Below are positions 24,130 through 32,931 of a DNA stretch of 64,000 bases, piece by piece. Position 1 is the first letter of the stretch. Each line of letters starts with the position of its first letter. The notes under the pieces are model-generated. The model did not search any database and had not been told where the DNA came from. It was given only the letters and a program-made list of their open reading frames with translations. Position numbers and translations under genes: made by a program. Origin of the DNA: Pseudovibrio denitrificans JCM 12308. Lineage in GTDB: Bacteria > Pseudomonadota > Alphaproteobacteria > Rhizobiales > Stappiaceae. Location of the stretch: assembly GCF_001310815.1 (NCBI RefSeq), contig NZ_BAZK01000015.1:60036-124035 (forward strand). The letters are read 5' to 3'.

Positions 24130-25726
24130 ACAATCCCCCAACAGATGCATCTGGAACAAATAAGGAACGTATATCCTTATCCGGCCCGAAGCAAGGCTCT
24201 CTGTCTTTGCCTGTGGTTGGGTCCGGCGTCGGGATCGGATCGATATGGCTCAACACGCGCTTGGCGGGCAGGGAGATGGTCGCCTGCGTTCCCTCACGCA
24301 GCTTAGAGGCCAGCTTAAACTCGCCCTCATGCATATGCGCCAGGGCCTGCACAATGGAAAGGCCAAGGCCAGTGCCTTGCTCCGCATCCTGAATAGCCTG
24401 CGTGCCCTGTCCAAAGGCCTGCAACACCACAGGGATCTCTTCCTCAGGAATACCGGCGCCGGTATCGCTGACGCTGATGTACTGTCCTCCAGCGCCATCA
24501 ATGCCCACGTGAATGGAGATTTCCCCCTCAGGTGGGGTAAACTTCACGGCATTGGTCAACAGGTTCAGCACCATCTGGCGCAGGGCTTTCTCATCTGCCC
24601 AGACCTTGCTCAGGCCCTTCTCATAGACCTCGTGGATCTCAATGTTCTTCGCCGCCGCCCGCATATGCATCATGTGCTTGCAGGCCGCCGCCACATCGCG
24701 CAGACAGACAGGTTCTTCCTGCAGCTCATAACGGCCAGCTTCAATGCGCGACAGATCCAGAATCTCGTTGATCAGATTGAGCAGATGTTGGCCCGACTGA
24801 TTGATATCCTTGGAGTAATCCAGGTAAGTTTTATTATGCATAGGACCAAGAACTTCGTCCTTCATCACCTCTGAAAAGCCGAGAATCGCATTCAGAGGTG
24901 TGCGTAATTCGTGACTCATTGTCGCAAGAAAACGCGTCTTGGCCAGGTTCGCTTCCTCCGCACGGCGCCGCGCTTCCTGAGAAATTGCATTCACCTGTTC
25001 CATTTCTGAAATCAGATGATCCTTCTCGGCGCGGTACTCAAGCAGTGTCAAAGCGGAGGTATGGAGCTGCTTACTGAGGATGTAAAAGAACACTTGTGCC
25101 CCAATCGCCATCAGCCCCATCGCGTAATGAGGCATGCTGTCATACTGCCAGAAACTGAAGATCAAGGCGCCCGTAATCGGGGCTGTGGCAGCCAGCAAAG
25201 CGCCGGGCAGGGGAGAGGACAACATGGTCGCCATGGCAATGACGATCAGCATGGTCGCAAACTGGAACACACCGAAGCCATAGTCCGTGTTGAACTGCAG
25301 GTTGCTGATGAAAAAGATAGCCCAAACAATGCCATAGAGCATGTCGCCAGCAAAAAGTTCCCTGCGGATTGAGCGCAGATTACCTTCCTGACTAAGGCTC
25401 TTTTCCATGCGTTTTGTAGAGAGAATAATGATGGAATGCGCGAGCAGCATGGCTACAAGCCAGCCGCCGGCCACCTCCACAGGAAGCCAGACGCTGGAGA
25501 TGGTCGCGGCCACAATCGCGATCATCGGCATGGCATAGGCCACCGACAATCTGTTCTTCACGAACATCAAAATAAGATCAGCTTCAAAGCTGGGGCGGAC
25601 CCCCTCGACCGTGCCAAGACGTTCGCGAGCATCCTTTACGGTACGTGCAACTTCGCGCCGGCGATTTGCTCGGGCGCGATTAATAGTTGTTTTGTCCTTA
25701 CTATTCTGCGACGATCCGTTGTTCAT
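24089..25726 (-). CDS. membrane sensor histidine kinase of the DivJ/PleC/PdhS-like class
   Basis: The 545-residue kinase has a basic cytoplasmic N terminus and about six membrane helices (roughly residues 50-235). A coiled coil (EKDHLISEMEQVNAISQEAR) leads into a HisKA domain with the phosphoacceptor in MSHELRTPLNAILGFSE near residue 285. The HATPase domain shows LNLLTNAVKFTPPEG (N box), VSDTGAGIPEEE (G1) and GTGLGLSIVQALAHMH (G2). The HisKA helix pattern (YLDYSKDINQSGQHLLNLIN) resembles the cell-cycle kinases of alphaproteobacteria, but the exact orthology is not settled. No response regulator gene is adjacent. The start is set at MNNGSSQ (25726). The 3' end overlaps the GFA copy 2 gene by 41 bases. 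Confidence 0.88.
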   Translation of the reverse strand: MNNGSSQNSKDKTTINRARANRRREVARTVKDARERLGTVEGVRPSFEADLILMFVKNRLSVAYAMPMIAIVAATISSVWLPVEVAGGWLVAMLLAHSIIILSTKRMEKSLSQEGNLRSIRRELFAGDMLYGIVWAIFFISNLQFNTDYGFGVFQFATMLIVIAMATMLSSPLPGALLAATAPITGALIFSFWQYDSMPHYAMGLMAIGAQVFFYILSKQLHTSALTLLEYRAEKDHLISEMEQVNAISQEARRRAEEANLAKTRFLATMSHELRTPLNAILGFSEVMKDEVLGPMHNKTYLDYSKDINQSGQHLLNLINEILDLSRIEAGRYELQEEPVCLRDVAAACKHMMHMRAAAKNIEIHEVYEKGLSKVWADEKALRQMVLNLLTNAVKFTPPEGEISIHVGIDGAGGQYISVSDTGAGIPEEEIPVVLQAFGQGTQAIQDAEQGTGLGLSIVQALAHMHEGEFKLASKLREGTQATISLPAKRVLSHIDPIPTPDPTTGKDREPCFGPDKDIRSLFVPDASVGGLYASRVMPLRRSQV

Positions 25727-25930
25727 GTATTCTCGGCCTCTGTGTGCCAATAGATTGACGGGATACTTGCCCTTTTGACCAGAATGAACATGATCTCTTA
25801 AGATTGCTCTGATTCATAGGGTTAACGTCGAGTTTACGGGGACCACAAAATGGTAGATTATTGCCCCATTTTGGGACAGTTTCTCCTGTAGATTGTGAGG
25901 GCAACAGCTCGTGGTTGTTGGGAGGCACCA

Positions 25931-26574
25931 TTGAAACTTTATAGCCATAGGCAAGCACCTAACCCCTTTCGCGTCACCCTGTTCCTTGCGGAGAAGGGCG
26001 TTAAGGTTAACACTGCCTACGTAGATTTCATGCATGGCGAATTGAAGGCAGAAGAGTTTAAAGCGATCAATCCTTGTCAGCGATTGCCCGTGCTCGTGCT
26101 GGATGATGGAACGGCCATTTCCGAAAGCTGCGCCATCTGTCGTTACATTGAAGAAATGAACCTCTCAAGCCTTTGCTGGGCCAGACGGCCAAGGAAAGAG
26201 CGCTGATCGAGATGTGGAACCGGCGCGCTGATCTGGGCTTGTTAAATCAGGTTTCTCAGGTATTCCGCCACACCAACCCGGCCATGGCGCCGCTGGAGCA
26301 GCCTCAGGTGAAAGAGTGGGGGGAGGCCAACCGCCCCAAAATTCTCGAAACACTCGCCATTTTCGATGCGCAGCTTGCCAACAATCGCTATGTGGCTGGA
26401 GACCGATACTCCATCGCTGACATCACATTGTTCGCAGCAATCAACTTTGCCCGCGTAATTAAGCTGCAAGTCCCTGAAGAACTTGGTAATCTGCGCCGAT
26501 GGTATGCAAAGATGATAGAGCGTCCGGGAGTGCAGGCAGCGCTTCAGGTGATGAAGGAAACCTCCAGCGCCTAA
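25931..26574 (+). pseudogene. glutathione S-transferase family protein, one-base frameshift
   Basis: Two open frames join into a 214-residue GST. The N-terminal thioredoxin-like domain (MKLYSHRQAPNPFRVTLFLA, then RLPVLVLDDGTAISESCAI) is followed by the C-terminal helical domain (YVAGDRYSIADITLFAAINF). The first frame loses the family pattern at about 26172. Adding one C to AGCCTTT there gives EEMNLSSPLLGQTAKERALI and reads into the second frame. The start is a TTG at 25931 with GGGAGG six bases upstream. This kind of GST conjugates glutathione to electrophiles or acts as a dehydrochlorinase or isomerase. The UDG-type gene downstream overlaps or abuts its end. Confidence 0.87.
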
Positions 26575-27186
26575 AAGAGCGCATAGCCGCGTGTCGGGTC
26601 TGTGTTGAGCAGCCCATCCGTCAGCCACTGCCTCATGAACCGAGGCCTGTTGTTGTACTGTCTTCAACGGCGCGCATTGCCATATGCGGTCAGGCACCGG
26701 AACCCGCGTCCACGCCTCTGGCAGGCCGTTTACAGACCCCTCCGGAGATCGCCTGCGCGACTGGATGGGCATTGGTGAAGAGGTCTTCTACGACCCCGCC
26801 AAACTTGCAATTATCCCCATGGGCTTCTGTTTTCCGGGGTTGGACTCCAAAGGTGGCGATAAGCCCCAAGGCCAGAGTGCAAGAAAACGTGGCATCAAGA
26901 AATTTTCAGCAATATGCCCCAGGTCGAAACGCTGCTTGCAATAGGTGGCTACGCACAGGCCTATCACATGCCCGAACTCACCAAACCCCGCCTCTGGGAA
27001 ACCATCGCTGAGTACAGATCAGTCTGGAAAACCACCTGCGACCGCCACGCCAAAGGCCTCGGCCCAAGAGTTCTCCCCCTCCCACATCCCTCCTGGCGCA
27101 ACAACGCCCACATAAAAAAGCATCCCTGGTTCGAAAAAGAGCTCCTTCCGCTCCTGAAAGAAGAAGTCAGCCGCTTGCTCATGTGA
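26499..27186 (+). pseudogene. uracil-DNA glycosylase superfamily protein, two one-base frameshifts
   Basis: Three frames join into a UDG-superfamily protein resembling the single-domain UDG-like group. The cysteine-containing N terminus (ERIAACRVCVEQPI) is followed, after adding one G near 26700, by GQAPGTRVHASGRPFTDPSG, the catalytic loop. After adding one C near 26866 comes DKPPRPECKKTWHQEIFSN, then LLAIGGYAQAYHM and the carboxyl LPHPSWRNNAHIKKHPWF, the DNA-intercalation motif. The frame opens at 26499 within the GST end, but no convincing start lies close to the conserved part, so the 5' limit is uncertain. Both breaks are single missing bases in short G or C runs, which suggests error. 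Confidence 0.82.
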
Positions 27187-27421
27187 TCTGAGAGATTCTT
27201 TTTTTAATCCACCCATGAATATGGCAACGCATTCCTTTAGCTCTTGCCTAATTCTATGTTGATGAAAATAAATTTCACCAATTTAAGGTGGTGTAGAATG
27301 AAAACCTATATTCCTGCGAATATCTTGGCGTTTGAAGCTGGAATAACATTTCCCATGACCTTATGCTTCCTGCAATGATTTTGCGCCAAACAATAATTCC
27401 GGTGGGAGATAGGGGTATAAT
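27187..27421. other. intergenic region before the second Lrp-type gene
   Basis: AT-rich sequence with no gene; it presumably holds the promoter of the downstream regulator (GGGAGATAGGGG lies just before its ATG). Confidence 0.5.
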
Positions 27422-27913
27422 ATGATCGATAGGATCGACCGTCGCATTCTGTCCATTCTACAAGAAGACAGCACCGTTCCTGTAGCAGAAATCGGCCGCC
27501 GTGTTGGCCTGTCCACCACCCCTTGCTGGCGCCGCATCCAGAAGATGGAAGAGGACGGTGTCATTACCCGCCGCGTTGCTGTGCTTGATCCAAAGAAAGT
27601 CAACGCAAAGGTTACCGCATTCGTGGCTATCACCACCAATGAACACACCGACGACTGGCTCCGCAAGTTTGCCGACGTGATCCGCGAGTTCCCAGAAGTG
27701 GTGGAGTTCTACCGCATGGCCGGGCAGGTGGACTATCTGCTGCGCGTTGCCGTGCCGGATATCGATGCCTACGATGATTTCTACAAGCGTTTGATTGCAA
27801 AGGTAAACATCGCAGACGTATCCACATCCTTCGCGATGGAGCAGATCAAATACACCACTGAGCTACCACTCTCTTACATCGTCGCTGAAAAGCCAAAAGC
27901 GAACATGTCCTAA
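27422..27913 (+). CDS. Lrp/AsnC family transcriptional regulator
   Basis: The 163-residue protein has the helix-turn-helix IGRRVGLSTTPCWRRIQKME (residues 23-42) and a RAM effector domain (RMAGQVDYLLRVAVPDIDAY near residue 100). The STTPCWRR recognition helix is typical of the amino-acid-catabolism subgroup that includes BkdR and AzlB-type regulators. It is convergent with the 3-hydroxyisobutyrate-dehydrogenase-type gene, sharing a bidirectional terminator, so its target is not obvious from position. Confidence 0.9.
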   Translation: MIDRIDRRILSILQEDSTVPVAEIGRRVGLSTTPCWRRIQKMEEDGVITRRVAVLDPKKVNAKVTAFVAITTNEHTDDWLRKFADVIREFPEVVEFYRMAGQVDYLLRVAVPDIDAYDDFYKRLIAKVNIADVSTSFAMEQIKYTTELPLSYIVAEKPKANMS

Positions 27914-27937
27914 GAGTTTGAAGCAGTACGCACTATG

Positions 27938-27969
27938 AAAAAGCCCCGGTCATCTGATCGGGGCTTTTT
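27938..27969. terminator. bidirectional terminator
   Basis: AAAAAGCCCC and GGGGCTTTTT with inner pairs around a short loop (GGTCATCTGATC) serve both the Lrp-type gene (plus) and the dehydrogenase gene (minus, ending at 27976). Confidence 0.92.
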
Positions 27970-27975
27970 GCTTTA

Positions 27976-28857
27976 TTATTTCTTATCCGCGTTGTTCAGC
28001 CGGGCAATCAGGCTGGATGTATCCCAGCGGTTGCCACCCATGGCCTGAACTTCTGCATAGAACTGATCAACTAGAGCAGTCACCGGAAGGCGCGCACCAA
28101 CCTCGTCAGCAGCTTCCAGACAGATCTTCAGATCCTTACGCATCCAGTCCACCGCAAAGCCGTGCTCGAACTCACCATCACGCATGGTCTCCCAACGGTT
28201 TTCCATCTGCCAGGACTGAGCCGCACCACCGCGCACTGCTGAAATAGCTTTCTCAACATCAAGGCCAGACTTCTGCGCAAAGTGGATCGCTTCAGAAAGA
28301 CCCTGCACCAGGCCAGCAATACAAATCTGGTTCACCATCTTGGTCTGCTGTCCAGCACCTACAGGGCCCATCAGGCCAGCGAACTTGGCGAAGCAATCGA
28401 TGAACGGCTTTGCACGATCAAAGACCTCTTGCTCACCACCGATCATCACAGTCAGAACGCCATTTTCAGCACCAGCCTGCCCACCAGACACAGGCGCATC
28501 AAGGAAAGAAAATCCCCCTGCACGTGCTGCCTCATCCAGCTCACGCGCAACCTGCGCAGAGGCTGTTGTGTGGTCCACGAAAATAGCGCCAGCCTTCATG
28601 CCGTGGAATGCGCCGTTTTCGCCGGTTGTGACAGAGCGCAGATCGTTGTCGTTGCCAACACAAGCAAAAACAACGTCACAGCCCTCAGCGGCCTCCTGAG
28701 GTGTTAGAGCGAATGATCCGCCGTACTCTTTGGCCCATGCCTCTGCTTTAGCTGTTGTCCGGTTGTAAACGGTAACGTCATGCCCCCCGCGAGAGGCCAG
28801 AAAACCCGCCATCGGGTATCCCATTACGCCCAAACCAATAAACGCGACCTTTGCCAT
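27976..28857 (-). CDS. 3-hydroxyisobutyrate dehydrogenase/2-hydroxy-3-oxopropionate reductase family oxidoreductase
   Basis: The 293-residue enzyme has the N-terminal NAD(P) motif VAFIGLGVMGYPMAGFLA. The substrate-binding DAPVSGGQAGAENGVLTVMI (about residue 120) and catalytic-lysine block GAGQQTKMVNQICIAG (about 167) follow. These mark the beta-hydroxyacid dehydrogenase family (MmsB, GarR, GlxR). Which hydroxyacid it uses is not clear. An asparagine-rich SPCR-type specificity segment is not distinctive. It is the last gene before the amino acid ABC cluster on the same strand but has its own spacing and terminators, so a separate unit is likely. Confidence 0.9.
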   Translation of the reverse strand: MAKVAFIGLGVMGYPMAGFLASRGGHDVTVYNRTTAKAEAWAKEYGGSFALTPQEAAEGCDVVFACVGNDNDLRSVTTGENGAFHGMKAGAIFVDHTTASAQVARELDEAARAGGFSFLDAPVSGGQAGAENGVLTVMIGGEQEVFDRAKPFIDCFAKFAGLMGPVGAGQQTKMVNQICIAGLVQGLSEAIHFAQKSGLDVEKAISAVRGGAAQSWQMENRWETMRDGEFEHGFAVDWMRKDLKICLEAADEVGARLPVTALVDQFYAEVQAMGGNRWDTSSLIARLNNADKK

Positions 28858-28946
28858 CGGACTATCCTTATAAACTTGAATCAGAGCGCAGCAACACTAT
28901 CAGTTTCATCGGCAGATACCACGTAAATTCACTGGCTCTACCAATG

Positions 28947-28977
28947 AAAAAAGCGCAGGCTTTTGGACCTGCGCTTT
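28947..28977 (-). terminator. terminator of the amino acid ABC permease operon
   Basis: AAAGCGCAGG and CCTGCGCTTT form a 10-bp stem with an 8-base loop. On the minus strand it is followed by TTTC and lies 26 bases after the HisM-type stop. Confidence 0.88.
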
Positions 28978-29002
28978 CAAGTATTCATCAATGCCAGCTG
29001 GT

Positions 29003-29920
29003 TTATCTGTGCAAGTGACGCGTCAAACGAGCCTCAATGCGATCCCACGCCCGGCGCAGTGTTTCCACCATCACCAGATACGCAATTGCCGCCCAGACAT
29101 ATGCCTGGAAGTCGTAGGTCCGTGAGAACGCACGACGTGTCTCACCCATCAGATCGTAGATGGTGATGATCGCCACAATCGCAGAGCCTTTGATCATCAG
29201 GATGATCTCGTTGCCATATGGACGCAGAGACACGATCAGAGCCTGCGGGAGAATAATTTTCCAGAAGGTCAGCCACTTCGGAAGACCCAGAGCAGACGCT
29301 GCTTCCCACTGACCTTTCGCAATGCTCTCAATAGAGCCGCGCAGGATCTCAACCTGATAAGCTGCGGTGTTCAGAGTGAACGCCAGAACCGCACAGTTCC
29401 ACGCATCACGGAAAAACCACCACATATCAACGGACTGCAGCGGCTCGCGGAACGTGCCCGCTCCGTAGTAGATCAGGAACACCTGAGCCAACAGCGGCGT
29501 ACCGCGGAAGAAGTAGACGTAACCATATGCAATGCCGCCCAGAATGCGGTTCTTGCTCATCCGCATGAAGGTCATCGGAATGGAAAGCAGAACGCCCAGC
29601 AGCATGGAGACGGCAACAAGCTTCAGCGTGATGATGAAACCTGAAACGAACTTCTCACCATACTTGATGAGGAACTTCGCATTGTGCGTAATGGAAACAG
29701 GTAGAAGGCCGTCACCACCAAACACCACTGCAACACTGTTGGAGTTCAGCAGGAACCACAGAATGCCAAGACCACCTGCAATCCAAAGGGTCAGCCAAGT
29801 GGTGCCCACAACGCGGGCCGGTGTCCACGGACGATGCTTTGGAGCAGGAGGTGGTGCCTTTGCTGCAATGGTCTCGGACTGAACGTAGCTCGCCGAAGCG
29901 CCCATAGTAACATCACTCAT
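29003..29920 (-). CDS. HisM-type amino acid ABC transporter permease
   Basis: The 305-residue protein has about six membrane helices and the EAA-loop EAASALGLPKWLTFWKIILP near residue 205, which contacts the ATPase. It carries a long N-terminal extension of about 40 residues, alanine/proline-rich and ending in two arginines, that HisM proteins normally lack. Its start overlaps the HisQ-type stop as ATGA (29917-29920), so the two permeases are coupled. With the three binding proteins upstream it forms a polar (probably basic) amino acid importer. No ATPase gene is present in the cluster. Confidence 0.9.
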   Translation of the reverse strand: MSDVTMGASASYVQSETIAAKAPPPAPKHRPWTPARVVGTTWLTLWIAGGLGILWFLLNSNSVAVVFGGDGLLPVSITHNAKFLIKYGEKFVSGFIITLKLVAVSMLLGVLLSIPMTFMRMSKNRILGGIAYGYVYFFRGTPLLAQVFLIYYGAGTFREPLQSVDMWWFFRDAWNCAVLAFTLNTAAYQVEILRGSIESIAKGQWEAASALGLPKWLTFWKIILPQALIVSLRPYGNEIILMIKGSAIVAIITIYDLMGETRRAFSRTYDFQAYVWAAIAYLVMVETLRRAWDRIEARLTRHLHR

Positions 29921-30627
29921 CTGGAAGCCTCCCCACGCTTAGCCCACGCATCAAGGCGGGAAATGCCACCGGAAGAAATCACGGCCAGAACAAGGTAGAT
30001 CGCACAGGCGACGGCAAAGAACAGGAACGGCTCTTTGGTGGTGCGCGCTGCCATGTTGGAGTAGCGGATGATGTCTGCCAGACCAATGATGGAAACCAGA
30101 GAGGTCTCTTTCAGCAGGATGAGCCACAGGTTGCTCAGCGCTGGCAACGCCAGACGAACAAGCTGCGGAAGAATGACAAGGCGCATGGTATGCGCATAGC
30201 CCAGACCAAGTGCGGCAGCACCTTCATACTGGCCTTGCTTGATGGCGCGGAATGCAGAAAGAAACGCTTCAGAAGCGTAGGAAGAGAACACCAGCGACAG
30301 GGCAATCATACCTGCGATAAAGGCGTTCACCTCAAAGTAGATATCCCCAAACAGCGAGAGCACTTGCTGAATGAGGATCTGGCCGCCGTAATAGACGAGA
30401 AAGAGCGTAAGGAGCTCAGGAAGCCCCCGGAAAATTGTTGTGTAAACGTTGGCCGCAGCGCGCAGAGAAGGTTCTTGAGACTTCTTCGCAAGCGCCAGCA
30501 GAAAGCCTAAAAGCAAGCCGAAGGGAAGGCTTGCCAACGCAAGGGAGACAGTCATAACAATGCCAAGTGCTATCTCGTCGCCCCAGCCCATGTCCCCAAA
30601 GGACAAGAGTGTGAAAATTTCATTCAT
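29917..30627 (-). CDS. HisQ-type amino acid ABC transporter permease
   Basis: The 236-residue protein has five membrane helices, with the EAA loop EGAAALGLGYAHTMRLVILP near residue 155. HisQ/ArtQ-type permeases pair with HisM/ArtM partners to translocate lysine, arginine, ornithine or histidine. The ATG at 30627 follows the 3' hairpin of the first binding-protein gene by 30 bases. The stop overlaps the start of the HisM-type gene. The expected ATP-binding partner is not in this window. Confidence 0.9.
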   Translation of the reverse strand: MNEIFTLLSFGDMGWGDEIALGIVMTVSLALASLPFGLLLGFLLALAKKSQEPSLRAAANVYTTIFRGLPELLTLFLVYYGGQILIQQVLSLFGDIYFEVNAFIAGMIALSLVFSSYASEAFLSAFRAIKQGQYEGAAALGLGYAHTMRLVILPQLVRLALPALSNLWLILLKETSLVSIIGLADIIRYSNMAARTTKEPFLFFAVACAIYLVLAVISSGGISRLDAWAKRGEASR

Positions 30628-30657
30628 TACGGGGATTGCCCCTATTCTTTTTTAGAA

Positions 30658-30679
30658 CGGCGGGAAACAAGTCCCGCCG
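30658..30679 (-). promoter_or_regulatory. hairpin between binding-protein and permease genes
   Basis: CGGCGGGA and TCCCGCCG form a perfect 8-bp stem with a 6-base loop. No T run follows, only TCTAAAAAAG. Such stems often stabilise the upstream binding-protein transcript and lower permease expression. Confidence 0.6.
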
Positions 30680-30705
30680 TCAGAGTGTTTTGCAGCTTGA
30701 CGCCA

Positions 30706-31482
30706 TCACTCTCCGTAGGCGTCAAAGTCGAAATATTTGTCGTTGATCTCTTTGTACTTTCCATTCTCACGTAAAGCAATAACCGCTTTGGAGAATAGGT
30801 CAGCCAAGTCTTGGTCGCTCTTACGAACGCCTACACCAACGCCTACACCATGTATCTCTGGAATAGGTGACATAGTGCCGAGCAGTTTACAGCAATTGCC
30901 ATCCTCTGACTTCAGCCAGTCAGAAAGAACAACTACGTCATCAACGACAGCATCAAGTCTACCACTTTCCAAATCGAGTTTATATTCATCAGCAGTAGGG
31001 TACAGAGACACTTCTGATTTAGTCAAAATGTCTTCAGCAAACACTGCGTGCGTCGCGCCAACCTGCGCGCCGACAAGAGCACCGTCCATACCCTCAACAG
31101 AGGCCTCGGTGATCTTGCTGTCTTTTGGTACCGCCACACCTGGAGGGGTCTGGTAGTACTTTTCAGAGAACTGAATGCGCTGCTTCCGTTCTGGTGTGAT
31201 GGACATGGATGCCATGATGGTATCGTACTTACCGGCAACCAGACCAGGGATCAGACCGTCCCAGTCAACCGGCATCCATTCACATTCAACTTTCAGTTCG
31301 GCGCAAAGCGCGTTGCCCAGTTCAACTTCAAAGCCAACGAGCTTGCCGTCAGCGGTGGTGTAAGCAAACGGAGGGTAGGAAGCTTCAGTGCCAATTCGGA
31401 CTTTCGTCCATTCCTTTGCCTGAACCTGAGTGGAAGCAAGAAGTGCGAGTGTTGCAACAGTGGCAAAGCGCATGAAGCCCAT
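30706..31482 (-). CDS. periplasmic basic amino acid-binding protein, copy 1 of 3
   Basis: The 258-residue solute-binding protein (cluster F, ArgT/HisJ-like) has a signal peptide ending in TQVQA. The ligand-binding features are IGTEASYPPFAY near residue 27, DWDGLIPGLVAGKYDTIMAS near 90 and a CCKLLG cysteine pair near 207. I start at 31482 because AAAGGGG lies seven bases before it; longer frames lack a site. It feeds the HisQM-type permease immediately downstream. It differs from copies 2 and 3 mainly in the signal region and around residues 125-155. A leader hairpin similar to those of the other copies lies at 31508-31534. Confidence 0.92.
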   Translation of the reverse strand: MGFMRFATVATLALLASTQVQAKEWTKVRIGTEASYPPFAYTTADGKLVGFEVELGNALCAELKVECEWMPVDWDGLIPGLVAGKYDTIMASMSITPERKQRIQFSEKYYQTPPGVAVPKDSKITEASVEGMDGALVGAQVGATHAVFAEDILTKSEVSLYPTADEYKLDLESGRLDAVVDDVVVLSDWLKSEDGNCCKLLGTMSPIPEIHGVGVGVGVRKSDQDLADLFSKAVIALRENGKYKEINDKYFDFDAYGE

Positions 31483-31507
31483 TTGTATTCCCCTTTGTAA
31501 ATTCTTG

Positions 31508-31534
31508 GCAGGGGTCATCACGATGGCTCCCTGC
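31508..31534 (-). promoter_or_regulatory. leader hairpin of binding-protein gene 1
   Basis: GCAGGG and CCCTGC are separated by a 15-base loop and followed on the minus strand by CAAGAATTT then AAAGGGG before the ATG. The same arrangement precedes copies 2 and 3. Confidence 0.6.
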
Positions 31535-31736
31535 ACAGCCGGGGCGCATGTTTAAATGGAAGAAATTATATTTCAACCTATTTGAGTAGGTGTGTCGGCA
31601 GAAAATAGCCAATTTAATCCATCTTGAGAGGACTAAGTTTCCATTTTGATCAGTTTTGCGCATTCATATTCTGCAAAACGGTGATGCATCACAGAAACTT
31701 TCCCCAGCTTCGAATCTTTCCTGCTTCTTTTCAGCC

Positions 31737-32513
31737 TTATTCTCCAAAAGCGTCCTGAGAGAAGTACTTGTCGTTGATCTTCTTGTAGGTGCCGTTTTCG
31801 CGAATGGCGAGAATGGCCTGAGAGAAACGATCCGCCAGCTCTTCCTGTCCCTTACGAACACCAACACCAATGCCCTGACCATGCAGCTCAGGCTGGATTG
31901 GTAGAGAACCGATGATCTTGCAGCAGGAACCTGCTTCAGAATCCACCCAGCTCTGCAGAACGCCCAGATCATCGATCACCGCATCCAGACGACCGTTCTC
32001 AATGTCCAGCTTGTATTCTTCAGAGGTCGGGTACAGTGCCACATCAGCATCTGCATAAACTTCTTCCGCCACAACAGAGTGTGTCGTACCACCCTGTGCG
32101 CCAATCAGCAGGCCTTCCAGAGCTTCTGGCGTGATCTCAGTAACCGAAGAATCCTTAGGAACTGCGATGGTTGAAGGTGTGTTGTAGTAGCTGCGGGAGA
32201 AAGAAATGCGCTCAAGGCGTTCTTCTGTGATGGACATGCTTGCGATGATTGCGTCGTATTTGCCAGCAACCAGACCCGGGATCATACCGTCCCATTCCTG
32301 CGTGCCCCACTCACATTCAACCTTCATCTCTGCGCACAGTGCGTTGCCAATCTCAACGTCAAAACCAGTCAGAACGCCATCTGAGCCGGTGAAGTTGAAT
32401 GGAGGGTAAGCGCCCTCAGTGGCAACACGCAGTTTGGTGATCTCATCCGCCTGAAGTGCTGAAGCAGCAGTGAAGCTCATAAGTGTGGCAAGCGCCATGC
32501 GGGCAAAAGACAT
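31737..32513 (-). CDS. periplasmic basic amino acid-binding protein, copy 2 of 3
   Basis: This 258-residue paralogue has a signal peptide (MSFARMALATLMSFTAASAL), VATEGAYPPFNF at the first ligand site, EWDGMIPGLVAGKYDAIIAS near residue 92 and a CCKIIG cysteine pair. The start at 32513 follows AAGGA by seven bases, and the longer frame from 32606 lacks a site. It is probably expressed as its own unit or with copy 1 downstream. Substrate preference could differ from copies 1 and 3, as residues around the pocket (TQEWDG versus PVDWDG) are changed. Confidence 0.92.
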   Translation of the reverse strand: MSFARMALATLMSFTAASALQADEITKLRVATEGAYPPFNFTGSDGVLTGFDVEIGNALCAEMKVECEWGTQEWDGMIPGLVAGKYDAIIASMSITEERLERISFSRSYYNTPSTIAVPKDSSVTEITPEALEGLLIGAQGGTTHSVVAEEVYADADVALYPTSEEYKLDIENGRLDAVIDDLGVLQSWVDSEAGSCCKIIGSLPIQPELHGQGIGVGVRKGQEELADRFSQAILAIRENGTYKKINDKYFSQDAFGE

Positions 32514-32535
32514 CCGTGCATCCTTGTTCTTTTTG

Positions 32536-32564
32536 GCAGAGTGGTCGTTTTGGTTGTGCTCTGC
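32536..32564 (-). promoter_or_regulatory. leader hairpin of binding-protein gene 2
   Basis: GCAGAG and CTCTGC are separated by a 17-base loop, followed on the minus strand by CAAAAAGAAC and AAGGA. It corresponds to the leader hairpins of copies 1 and 3 with both arms changed in step. Confidence 0.6.
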
Positions 32565-32816
32565 ATTTGTTGCCAAGGACACTATAAAAAATATGCCGGA
32601 CTTCAACTGAAATAACGGAGATATCGGAAGAAAAATGCGCCAAGTGCCGTTATTGTGAAGTGATATCCGTTAAACTGACGGGTTGTGTGGAGGAAATATT
32701 TCTCTCAACAAACTGGATAAGTGAGAAAACTATGCCTGAGTGCCCTTTACAGCTCTGAGGAGGGATTATGCGGAATCAAGCCGTATTGTCCAAAATGAAG
32801 GCCATCAGCTACCATT

Positions 32817-32831
32817 TTGCCAAACTGGCAA
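32817..32831. promoter_or_regulatory. inverted repeat upstream of binding-protein gene 2
   Basis: TTGCCA-AAC-TGGCAA is a perfect 15-bp inverted repeat, and TTGGCAAAA recurs at 32847. It lies about 300 bases before the copy 2 ATG and just beyond the copy 3 terminator, a plausible operator. Confidence 0.4.
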
Positions 32832-32858
32832 TATGGACTGATCAAATTGGCAAAACAA

Positions 32859-32888
32859 AACCCCCGGGCGAACAAACACCCGGGGGTT
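32859..32888 (-). terminator. terminator of binding-protein gene 3
   Basis: AACCCCCGGG and CCCGGGGGTT form a 10-bp stem with a 10-base loop. On the minus strand TTGTTTTG follows, 43 bases after the stop at 32932. It separates copy 3 from the genes downstream. Confidence 0.9.
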
Positions 32889-32931
32889 CTGAAACTGACA
32901 GCTGAAAGGTCAGCAGATCGACAAGTTGGTC

